From Streptomyces sp. McG3 (GTDB lineage: Bacteria; Actinomycetota; Actinomycetes; Streptomycetales; Streptomycetaceae), in the NCBI RefSeq assembly GCF_018619185.1, contig NZ_JAAXYC010000015.1, positions 1 to 56,785 on the forward strand: a stretch of DNA of 56,785 nucleotides, read 5' to 3'. This document shows, in pieces, positions 1 to 7,797 of this stretch. The first letter of the stretch is position 1; every line of letters begins with the position of its first letter. A program made the translations under genes and the position numbers. A model generated the notes under the pieces. That model saw only the letters and a program-made list of their open reading frames with translations. It made no database searches and was not told the DNA's origin.

Positions 1-1089
1 CCGCTGATCCTCGACCGCCGCACCAAGAACCTCATCGGCGTGCGGTACCTCGGCGAACGCGCCGTCATCCGGCCGCTGACCGCCCACTTCGCCGACGTCC
101 TCGACAACCTGCGCAAACTCTCCGAGGGCGATGTGGCAGCCCTCTCCTCGGACCGCGAGGGCCGGCGCTGGATCGTCTCCTTCACCCACGACCGTGACCC
201 CGGCGTCACCCACTTCTACGACCACACCACCGGCGACAGCCGCGTCCTGTTCCGCCCCTACCCCCACCTCGACCCGGCCGCCCTCGCGCCGATGACCCCC
301 GTCACGATCCGCGCACGAGACGGCCTCGAACTTCCCTCCTACCTCACCCTGCCGCTCAACAGGGAGCCGGCCGCACTGCCCATGGTGCTCCAGGTACACG
401 GCGGACCCTGGCACCGCGACAGCTGGGGCTTCGACCCCACCGCGCAACTCCTCGCCAACCGGGGATACGCGGTCCTCCAAGTGAACTACCGGGGCTCCAC
501 CGGATACGGCAAGAGCTTCCTCAAGGCCGGTATCGGCGAACTCTCCGGCGCGATGCACGACGACCTCGTCGACGCCGTCGGCTGGGCCGTCGAGCAGGGC
601 TACGCGGACCCGGCGCGCGTCGCCGTCTTCGGCGGCTCCTACGGCGGGTACGCAGCCCTCGTCGGAGTCTCCTTCACGCCCGGCCTCTTCGCCGCCGCCG
701 TCGACTTCTGCGGGCCCTCCAACCTGGTCACCACCCTGCGTAACATGCCGGACTTCGCCAAGCCGTACCTCACCAACAACTGGCACCTCTACGCGGGCGA
801 CCCCGAGAACCCCGCGCAGGAAGCTGATCTCTGGGCCCGCTCACCGCTCAGCCGGGTGGCCGACATCCGCACCCCGCTGCTGGTCGTCCAGGGCGCCAAC
901 GACGCCCGCGTACTCAAGTCGGAGTCCGACCAGATCGTCGAGGCTCTCCGCAACCGCGGCATCGACGTCGAGTACCTGGTGAAGGACGACGAAGGGCACA
1001 GCTTCGTCAACCCGGAGAACAACATCGCCATGTACCACGCGGCCGACCACTTCCTGGCCCGCCATCTCCGGGACAGCAAGCACACGTGA
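1..1089 (+). CDS. S9-family prolyl oligopeptidase-like peptidase, 5' truncated
   Basis: The reading frame is open from the first base, so the gene starts outside the window; about 362 residues are visible. They contain the end of the beta-propeller and the complete alpha/beta-hydrolase domain of an S9 (acylaminoacyl/prolyl oligopeptidase) serine peptidase. The oxyanion region reads VHGGPWHRD. The nucleophile serine is in GGSYGG (codon 637-639), the aspartate in GANDAR (codon 901-903) and the histidine in EGHSF (codon 997-999), so the catalytic triad is intact. Such enzymes cleave short peptides C-terminal to hydrophobic or proline residues, usually in the cytoplasm. It stands alone, with no gene following closely on the same strand. 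The family is secure; the substrate is unknown. Confidence 0.9.
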   Translation, partial: PLILDRRTKNLIGVRYLGERAVIRPLTAHFADVLDNLRKLSEGDVAALSSDREGRRWIVSFTHDRDPGVTHFYDHTTGDSRVLFRPYPHLDPAALAPMTPVTIRARDGLELPSYLTLPLNREPAALPMVLQVHGGPWHRDSWGFDPTAQLLANRGYAVLQVNYRGSTGYGKSFLKAGIGELSGAMHDDLVDAVGWAVEQGYADPARVAVFGGSYGGYAALVGVSFTPGLFAAAVDFCGPSNLVTTLRNMPDFAKPYLTNNWHLYAGDPENPAQEADLWARSPLSRVADIRTPLLVVQGANDARVLKSESDQIVEALRNRGIDVEYLVKDDEGHSFVNPENNIAMYHAADHFLARHLRDSKHT

Positions 1090-1649
1090 CCGCAACGAAC
1101 GGCAGCCACGGCAGCAGGGCTGCACGCACCGCGCCCAACGGTCCTGTGCGGCCCGGCGGCGCGCGTCCTGCCACGGGACAAGCCCTCGTGATCCGCCACG
1201 ACAGACGAGCCCGCTGCGACAAAGCCCTGGTCACGTCCGTCCGCCTACTCTGTTCCCCACCGACGCTGAGAACACCCCCTGGTGCTCCCGTGATGGAAGA
1301 CGGAGGACGGCGAGATTGCCTGAAGGTGTGGCGGGGGCACCGAGCGGACGGGGACACTACGGGTTCTCGACGAAGCCGGGCGGAGGCAGTGATGAGCCCC
1401 GAACCCGATGATGCGCAGATTCCGCCCGGGACCACCTCCGACTGTCCCCGCGCCGATTCATCCAACGGCAGGCCCGAGCGGCGCTGGACGATCCCGGCGA
1501 CGTCCGGTGCATGCTCCCGACCGGACCCAGACCCTACGAGCGCCGGACGCCGTACCCCACGGCAACACCCACGCCGCCCACTTCTGCCGGATGAGGAGTC
1601 GCGTCAGGCGTACTCCGGCCACACAGCAGGGCTTTGGCCCAGCTGCGGT
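1090..1649. other. Gene-poor gap, nothing recognised
   Basis: Open frames cross this stretch on both strands, but none has a plausible ribosome binding site or a recognisable protein. I see no RNA gene or repeat. Confidence 0.5.
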
Positions 1650-1686
1650 GGTTCACCCGTACGCGGACAGGCCGCACGGGTGAACC
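1650..1686 (-). terminator. Hairpin after the secreted alpha/beta hydrolase
   Basis: GGTTCACCCG (1650-1659) pairs perfectly with CGGGTGAACC (1677-1686) around a 17-base loop. It lies 14 bases beyond the stop codon of the minus-strand hydrolase gene, the usual place for a Streptomyces terminator, although no U-tract follows. Confidence 0.55.
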
Positions 1687-1699
1687 GGAGGCGCCGGGG

Positions 1700-3178
1700 T
1701 CAACTCGCGGGGCAGTCGGTGTCCTTGTCCGGGCGCTCGCCCGAGACGAGGTAGTTGGTGACGATGTCGTTGGCACACTTGTTGTCGAGGAACAGGTATG
1801 CCAGGTGCCCGCCCTGGTCGGCCGTCACCATGCGAGCGCGGTCCCCGAGCGCCGTGCGCGTCTCGCGGGCGCTGTGCAGTGGTGTCGCGGGGTCCCGGCG
1901 GTTCTGGAGCAGCAGGATGTTGGACGGGCCGCTGTCGGTGATCTTCACCGGCTTCTCGGTCGGCTTCGACGGCCAGAACGCGCAGGGAGTGATATCGGAG
2001 CCGGCGGCCCCGAACTTCGGGTACGCCTTGCGGTCCTGCTCGACGTTCCGGGCGTAGACCGAGACGTCCGCAGGCCAGTCGGAGTCGTTGCAGATGACGT
2101 GCATCTGGCTGGCGAGATAGTTGTCGGCAGGCACGCCGGCCGGGTCGGCGGTTGAGCCCTGGCCCGCGTCCGACTTCGGCTTGGGGACCGGTTCGCCGGT
2201 GTTCAGCGCCTTCCAGATCTCGGCGAGTTCCGGCAGTTTGCTGTCGTAGTAGAAGCGGTCGAAGGTGACCTGCCGGAACACCGCGCCCGTGTAGCCCTCC
2301 GGGCTGGGCTTCTTGTCCAGCTTCGCGGCGATGTCGAAGTAGGTCTTCTCCACCTCTTCAGGCGTCCTGCCCAGGCCGTACTTCGCGTTCCGGGCGGCGG
2401 CGAACTTCGCGAAGTCGGGAAAGCGGTCCTCGAAGCCCGGCCCGAAGTTGCGGGCGAACGAGGCGTCCCAGCCGCTGGGTCCGGTCACGCTGTCGAGGAA
2501 GACCCGGTCTGTGGTCTTGGGAAACATCGTCGTGTAGACGGAGCCGAGGTAGGTGCCGTAGGAGATGCCGAAGTAGGAGGCCTTGGTCTCGTCGAGAGCC
2601 TCGCGCACCTTGTCGAGATCGCGGGCGGTGTTGGCCGTGGTGATGTACGGGAGGATGTCGGCCGTCTTGGAGGCCCCGCACTTCCTCGCGACCCCTTCGA
2701 CGCGCTTTGCCTCCGTCGCCACGTCCGCCGCGTTCCGGGCGTAAGCGGGAATATTGCTCGGATGGTCCGTCAGCTTCAGTCCGCAGGTCACCGGCGTGCT
2801 GCGCCCGACGCCCCGGGGGTCCATCCCGATGATGTCGTAGCTGTCCAGGACGGACTTGGGCAGACCCAGCTTGCGCAGGGTGGCGGGCATGGAGAGGGTT
2901 TCTCCGCCGGGTCCGCCGCTGTTGGTGAGGAGCACGCCACGGCGCTTGTCCGGGTTCTTGCTCGCGAGCCGGGAGACGGCGATCTCGATCGTCTTCCCTT
3001 CCGGCTTCTCGTAGTCGAGGGGAACCTCAAGCCTGGTGCATTCGACTCCTGCCGCAGCGGCCCCTTCGGGACACTTCTTCCAGGACAGCTTCTCTTCATC
3101 GGCCCCGACTGACGAACATGCTGTTGACAGCGTTGTCATCAAGCCGATGGCGAGGGCTATTACAACGGGCTTTCGCAC
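1700..3178 (-). CDS. Secreted alpha/beta hydrolase, tripeptidyl aminopeptidase (TAP) type
   Basis: This 492-aa protein opens with a basic, hydrophobic export signal ending in LSTACSS, which could be a lipobox although the -3 residue is Ser. It is then an alpha/beta hydrolase of the Streptomyces tripeptidyl aminopeptidase family. The oxyanion segment is NSGGPGG, the nucleophile is in GISYGTYLG, and the C-terminal TAP-like domain supplies Asp in NRRDPATPLH and His in QGGHLAY. It would act outside the cell or at the membrane, trimming N-terminal peptides or hydrolysing small esters and amides. I chose the GTG at 3178 because it directly precedes the signal peptide and has AAAGG 8 bases upstream; the open frame continues further but without signal-like sequence. 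Two tandem operator-like repeats lie about 100-140 bp upstream. Confidence 0.88.
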   Translation of the reverse strand: MRKPVVIALAIGLMTTLSTACSSVGADEEKLSWKKCPEGAAAAGVECTRLEVPLDYEKPEGKTIEIAVSRLASKNPDKRRGVLLTNSGGPGGETLSMPATLRKLGLPKSVLDSYDIIGMDPRGVGRSTPVTCGLKLTDHPSNIPAYARNAADVATEAKRVEGVARKCGASKTADILPYITTANTARDLDKVREALDETKASYFGISYGTYLGSVYTTMFPKTTDRVFLDSVTGPSGWDASFARNFGPGFEDRFPDFAKFAAARNAKYGLGRTPEEVEKTYFDIAAKLDKKPSPEGYTGAVFRQVTFDRFYYDSKLPELAEIWKALNTGEPVPKPKSDAGQGSTADPAGVPADNYLASQMHVICNDSDWPADVSVYARNVEQDRKAYPKFGAAGSDITPCAFWPSKPTEKPVKITDSGPSNILLLQNRRDPATPLHSARETRTALGDRARMVTADQGGHLAYLFLDNKCANDIVTNYLVSGERPDKDTDCPAS

Positions 3179-3282
3179 AGGCGAACCTTTCGTGGTGATC
3201 TGCGGCGCCGAACAGAGTGGCGATGGGCGACGTTCTGCGGCGCCCATGGAGCCGGGGGTGGTGTCGGACGGCACTGATTCGT

Positions 3283-3315
3283 TGTCACTTAATGACACCA
3301 TGTCGCTGAGTGACG
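3283..3315. promoter_or_regulatory. Two tandem dyad operator-like repeats
   Basis: Two 15-bp copies, TGTCACTTAATGACA (3283-3297) and TGTCGCTGAGTGACG (3301-3315), repeat every 18 bp and match at 11 of 15 positions. Each is itself a dyad with TGTC and TGAC-type ends. They lie upstream of the secreted hydrolase start (3178). This looks like a double binding site for a dimeric TetR- or MarR-type repressor. No intact regulator gene is adjacent. Confidence 0.5.
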
Positions 3316-3674
3316 CGAAAGTCAATGTGCCGGACGGGCGCGGCCCCGTATGCGCGCGAGGAGGCGGCCGACGCTGCGTGGCTGCATGGGCTCGGCCTCG
3401 CGGGCGCGATCCAGGCCTACGCCAGGTCGGCGTCGACCGACACAGGGCCGCGCGGGAACCTGTTCGTCCTTTCGCGGACACCCGTACGGCAACGAACGGC
3501 CCGAGCGGCACCGAGCGGTGCGGGCGCGCCGCGCAGCCCGTTTCGGAGGTCCTGCCGCTGCTGCGCCGGGCCGCGGACGAAGCACTGCTGGGGTTCACCG
3601 ACGCGGATCTGCGGGAGCGGGCGGAGGCGATCCGGTCCGGCGCACGGTACGTGCTCCGTGCCCGCGTCACGTAG
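3316..3674 (+). pseudogene. Possible decayed gene of unknown family
   Basis: Protein-like stretches occur in different frames of the plus strand: one around 3345-3480 (AAPYAREEAADAAWLHGLGL) and one at about 3545-3674 (LRRAADEALLGFTDADLRER, ending at the stop at 3674). They do not join in one frame. The last part faintly resembles the C-terminal helix of a MarR-type regulator, which would suit the operator-like repeats just upstream. It may instead be chance coding in GC-rich DNA. Confidence 0.2.
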
Positions 3675-4286
3675 AGGTCCCGGGAGGCGGGGTGGGGGCG
3701 GGCGAGATGCGACTCGCCACGCCCCCGCTCGGGTCGAACAGCAGTCCCTGGGCTGACTCCAGCCTCGACAGCCTGGCCGATGTGGCCCCGTGATTGCGGT
3801 CAGCGGCAGTCGTTGAGCCAGTGCCCCGGGATCAGGTCACGGACGCGGTCGAGGTCTTCTGCCAGCCGGCGCCGGCTGTTCGCGCGGCTGGCCGCACTAC
3901 GCGGAAGCTGAGATTCCCCTCACTCGGTCGAGTCGTCCTGGCGGGGGCAGTGCGGCGGATTCGTTGACAAACTTATGGATGCGGTACGAGCGGGTGGCAT
4001 GGGGATGTGATAGCCGTCGGCGCAATCCGGGGGCGAGACCGGTGATTTCGGGGTGTTCGCTCGCACCGCCAGTTCCCGCTGACCGATTCTGACCGGCGGC
4101 GCGGTGATCGCCGTACACCGGCGGCGGGCGGACGATGATCCCGTCCGGACATCCGGACGGAGCTGACATCCCCGCTCCGGACCATCGAACGAGGCCCCAG
4201 GAATTCCCCCGGATTCATGGGGCCTCACGCATGTCCGCTTCCGACCGGCGCCCGCAACTCCGGACGTCGGTCGGTTCAGTGCCTTC
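3675..4286. other. Gene-poor stretch, nothing recognised
   Basis: No open frame here has protein-like composition together with a ribosome binding site. No RNA gene or repeat is recognised. Confidence 0.45.
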
Positions 4287-4695
4287 TTGGAGCCGCATGG
4301 GGCGATCAACTTGCTGACCGACCCCGACGAGCACCGGGCGCGCCTGTTGTCGCTCATCCCTCGTGACGCACGTTTGGAGGATCCCCGAAGCGATGCGCTC
4401 ATAGCGGAGGGCGGACCGGCGTGGGAATTGTGGGAACGCCTGGCCGGTACCAACCAGTACCCCGGCAAGCCCGACGGCAGCGGTCCGGTTGTCGCTCTTC
4501 GAGCGACCGAAGGCAGACCACTCCTTCCGGGCAGCGCTGGTCGGGGCCCTGCGGGCGGACAACGGGGCCTTCTACGATCAGTTGGTCCGTCTCCGCAACA
4601 CGGCGGGGATCGGTGAGGACATCGACATCCTGCGTGTGTTCGACGTCATCGCCTGGATGCATCAAGGACGGCAGGGACAGGTTCCGACGAGCTGA
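4287..4695 (+). pseudogene. Frameshifted gene of unknown function
   Basis: Two protein-like segments follow each other in different frames. The first, 4287 to about 4480, reads INLLTDPDEHRARLLSLIPR and on to NQYPGKPDGSG. The second, about 4489-4695, reads SLFERPKADHSFRAALVGAL and ends IAWMHQGRQGQVPTS at a stop. One single-base indel near 4480-4490 would join them into a protein of about 130 residues. I do not recognise the family. The 5' end is uncertain (a TTG at 4287), and the shift could also be a sequencing error. Confidence 0.4.
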
Positions 4696-5629
4696 GCTCC
4701 CGGGTGAAGTGCGGCGGGGAGGTGTAGGCGGAGCTCACCGAGCTGCCAGCCTGATCGGCTGCCCCCACACCTGATCTGCTTCCGATGACGTCCCACGCGA
4801 AGCGCGTGGCGATGGTGGAGCCTGCTGGGAAGGGTGCCCGACACTTAGTCCTGGCATGAGGCCGACCAGGTCACGTCTATGCAGGGAGCACCTCGGCATC
4901 AACCGGTGGGCGGTCGGCGGTACATGTCGGCCAGGCGGAAGGCCAGGTCGGCTCCGCTCGGAGAAGGCCGGGACGCCGTTCACGGGCGTCGTGGTGAGTG
5001 CGTCGATCCAGTCGAACGTCATCGTGTCGGCCCCGTGGCCGGGCTGGCATGGTACGGCCGTGGAGGTTCCGATGTATGGTCCGCAGATCGATGAGCACTC
5101 GGGCTCCACTGACCTGGGGTGTTGGTGCTGGTGAGCATTCACGGCTGCGGACGTCGTTGCCTGATCATGGGCAAAAGCCCTCTGTGAAACCTTTTGCGTG
5201 GTGACGCGCGGTAGTGCTCGCTGTCGTACGTACCCGGGCGCGCGCGGGTGTGAGTGTGGTTGGAAACGGCTCCTCCGGTGTGGCGGCCAGCAGGTCGCAC
5301 GCATGACGGACCGCTGGAGTTCTGAGGGGGAAGGGGAGCTTCAAGTGTCGCGATGATCGCCGGTTTGGGTAACCGGCAACCATCGCCTGTGTTGCGGCGG
5401 CCGAGGACCAGGGTTCTCGGCCTGGGGCGCCGCCTTGTGCGGATGGTGTCGTGGCCCCGGTGGTCTGCTTCCAGAGGTCGCGGACCGTCGCTGTGCCGTT
5501 GAGGGCTCGCCGCAGGTCCCGCGCTGGCCGAGCAATGGTCTCCGGGCGGACCCGTGGTGACGGGACCGGTCAGCTGTGATTGGGTGGCTCGCGAGTTCCT
5601 GCGGGGAGCAGGGGAGAGAAGGCGAGTCG
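4696..5629. other. Degenerate intergenic region
   Basis: No intact gene is seen. On the minus strand around 4900-5010 a protein-like segment (MTFDWIDALTTTPVNGVPAF) shifts frame into GADLAFRLADMYRRPPTG and a stop, suggesting another decayed gene of unknown family. The rest holds nothing recognisable. Confidence 0.35.
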
Positions 5630-6964
5630 GTGGGCGTGGTGGAGTATCCCGAGGGGGTGCGGGCTGACGGGCTGCCGGCGGTGTTGTCCGACACCGAGCG
5701 ACTGGCCGTGCTGGAGGCCAGCGGCATGATCGGAAGCGCCCCGGAGCAGGTGTTCGATGACCTGACCAGGTTGGCGGTTTCGGTCACGGGTTCAGCGATC
5801 TCCGCCATCACGTTTGTGGGAGAGGCGCGGACCTACTGGAAGTCGGTGCCGCACCTGCCGTATGGCGGGCTCGAACACTGGCAGAACGGGGTGGGGGAGA
5901 GCTTCTGTTACCTCGCCGTCGGGGCGAACGGCCCGTTCATCGTGGAGGACGCAGCGAAGGATCCCCGCACCGCTGGGCATCAGGCGATAGGGCCGTGGGG
6001 GGTCGGGGCCTGGGCCGGGTTCCCGATCGTCACCACCGACGGGCATGCCATCGGGACCATGTGTGTGATCGACGCGAGCCCCCGCAAATGGCAACCGCAG
6101 GAACTGGAGACACTCGCCGTTCTGGCCCGGGCGGTGAGCAACGAGATCAACCTGCGGATCTCGCTGAACAGCGCGCAGAGCGCCCTGGCCACAGCCCAGA
6201 GTGCGCTGGCCACCTCACAGGACCTTGCTCGTAGCCTCCAGGAAAGCCTGCTGCCCCCCGTCCTACGGCCGGTGCCCGGGATGGACGCCTCGGCCCGCTA
6301 CCTGGCTGCCACCGGTGACATCGAGGTCGTCGGTGACTTCTACGACCTCTTCAACGCCCGCGGACCGTGGTGGACGGCCGTGCTGGGAGACGTCTGCGGC
6401 AAGGGCATCGAAGCGGCGAAGGTGACCGCCTTGGCCCGCTACACCCTGCGCGCGGACGCCGGGGAGCACCTCTCGCCCGCCGAGGTACTGGATCGGCTGA
6501 ACGCCGCCATGCTCGCCCAGCGCGCTCCGCGCTTCCTCACCGCCGTGCAGGCGACCTTCCGTACGACCCCCGCCGGGGCGGCTGGGCGGCTCTGCCTGGC
6601 CGGGCATCCCCCGGCCCTCATCCGTCGGGCCAACGGCCGCGTCCAGCCGGCCGGAGTCCCCGGCACATTCCTCGGGGTCATGCCCACCGTCCGCCTCACC
6701 GATGTACGGTTCCGCCTCGCACCGGGCGACCTGCTGTTCCTCTACACCGACGGCGCCTGCGAAGCACGCCCGAACCCCCGCAACTCCCTGCCTCTCCGGC
6801 CGATCTTCGACGAGGAGGCCCTCGCCGGCGCCCTGGCCGACACCCGCGGCATGGATGCGGCGGCCACCAACGCCTACATCGCCGAAGTTCTGGCCGGCCA
6901 CCACGGCGGCTGGGCCAGCGACGACACCGCTCTCCTCTCCCTGCGAGTGCCCCCGAACCCCTGA
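5630..6964 (+). CDS. GAF-domain PP2C/SpoIIE-type serine phosphatase
   Basis: This 444-aa cytoplasmic protein has an N-terminal GAF sensor domain (about residues 30-190, containing WKSVPHLPYGG and GTMCVIDASPRKW), a short coiled linker with the repeated element SAQSALATAQSALATSQ, and a C-terminal SpoIIE-type phosphatase (about 215-440). The metal-binding aspartates are present in GDFYDLF, GDVCGKG, LYTDGA and ASDDTALL, so it should be active. Such RsbU-like enzymes dephosphorylate STAS-domain anti-sigma antagonists in response to a signal. The gene 85 bp downstream encodes a STAS protein, a likely partner. I prefer the GTG at 5630, with AGAAGG 7 bases upstream, over the GTG at 5576. Confidence 0.9.
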   Translation: MGVVEYPEGVRADGLPAVLSDTERLAVLEASGMIGSAPEQVFDDLTRLAVSVTGSAISAITFVGEARTYWKSVPHLPYGGLEHWQNGVGESFCYLAVGANGPFIVEDAAKDPRTAGHQAIGPWGVGAWAGFPIVTTDGHAIGTMCVIDASPRKWQPQELETLAVLARAVSNEINLRISLNSAQSALATAQSALATSQDLARSLQESLLPPVLRPVPGMDASARYLAATGDIEVVGDFYDLFNARGPWWTAVLGDVCGKGIEAAKVTALARYTLRADAGEHLSPAEVLDRLNAAMLAQRAPRFLTAVQATFRTTPAGAAGRLCLAGHPPALIRRANGRVQPAGVPGTFLGVMPTVRLTDVRFRLAPGDLLFLYTDGACEARPNPRNSLPLRPIFDEEALAGALADTRGMDAAATNAYIAEVLAGHHGGWASDDTALLSLRVPPNP

Positions 6965-7049
6965 TCCCCGAACGGGCAGACGTCCAGCAGTGCCCCTTCC
7001 GGCGCAAGAAGTACATGAACCGCGCCACAACGGACAGAAGGCACATGAC

Positions 7050-7406
7050 ATGCAGGAACGCCGACTCGATGATCTGCTCGTCCGGATCACCGGGCACACC
7101 CGTCCGAACGCATGCGTCCTGGCCCTGCTCGGCAGTGCCGGAGCGTGGAACCTCGCCGCCCAGGAGCAGGCGTTCCACGACGCCGGCGCAACGGGGCGCC
7201 CGCTCGTGGTCGACCTCAGCGGCTTGGACTTCGGCGACGAAGTCTTTCTCGGCCTCCTGCTCCACGCGCACTCTTCCCCCCGCGGGCTCGTCCTGATCAG
7301 CCCCGCCACCGGCAGCTTCGCCCGACGCCTGCACCGTACGGGCGTCGAGGAACTCTTCAACACGCAGAAGACACTGCCTCTCGCCCTGGCCCAGCTGCCC
7401 GGCTGA
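7050..7406 (+). CDS. STAS-domain protein, anti-sigma factor antagonist-like
   Basis: This 118-aa protein resembles the single STAS domain of SpoIIAA/RsbV anti-anti-sigma factors: VVDLSGLDFGDEVFLGLLL at the phosphorylation region and a C-terminal helix ending GVEELFNTQKTLPLALAQL. In classical family members the phosphorylated serine follows the Asp (D-S-[ST]-G); here the same place reads D-E-V-F, so the target serine appears to be Glu. Start ATG 7050 has AGAAGG 8 bases upstream. It probably forms a two-gene unit with the upstream phosphatase. Confidence 0.75.
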   Translation: MQERRLDDLLVRITGHTRPNACVLALLGSAGAWNLAAQEQAFHDAGATGRPLVVDLSGLDFGDEVFLGLLLHAHSSPRGLVLISPATGSFARRLHRTGVEELFNTQKTLPLALAQLPG

Positions 7407-7797
7407 AAAGAGCCGCTCGGGACTGTTACTGCCCGTGGTGGTTGCCCAGGGGATGGCGGATCTTCTACTACTGAACGTTACCGCTGTCCATGATCACGCG
7501 GAGATACTCACGGAGTCGCGGAACCTGCATCCGCTGTAGGGAGCGCGGCTTCATGAGTAGCGGATCCTGCGGTAACGCCGATTTCCGCGCACGATGAGCA
7601 CTGCACGCGTCGGTTGCCGGGCTTCAGGCGGCAGTAACTATAGGTCGTGGCTCGAAGCGCAGCTCGCCGAGCAGATCTCCGGCGCACCCTCCTGAGTAAC
7701 AGATTGTCGCGCCTTCAGGTGATCCGGCCGGTGGCTGAGACGGCGACCTGCAGTGATGTAGGGACAGTTGTTGGCTCCACTGTGAGCTGGGAACAGA
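7407..7797. other. Convergent gap, nothing recognised
   Basis: This lies between the STAS gene and the convergent SARP gene. A 28-codon frame (7453-7539) has no clear ribosome binding site. No strong hairpin or RNA gene is seen. Confidence 0.45.

Noticed and set aside
7453..7539. 28-codon open frame on the plus strand
   Set aside because: No clear ribosome binding site, no conservation evidence and an unremarkable composition.
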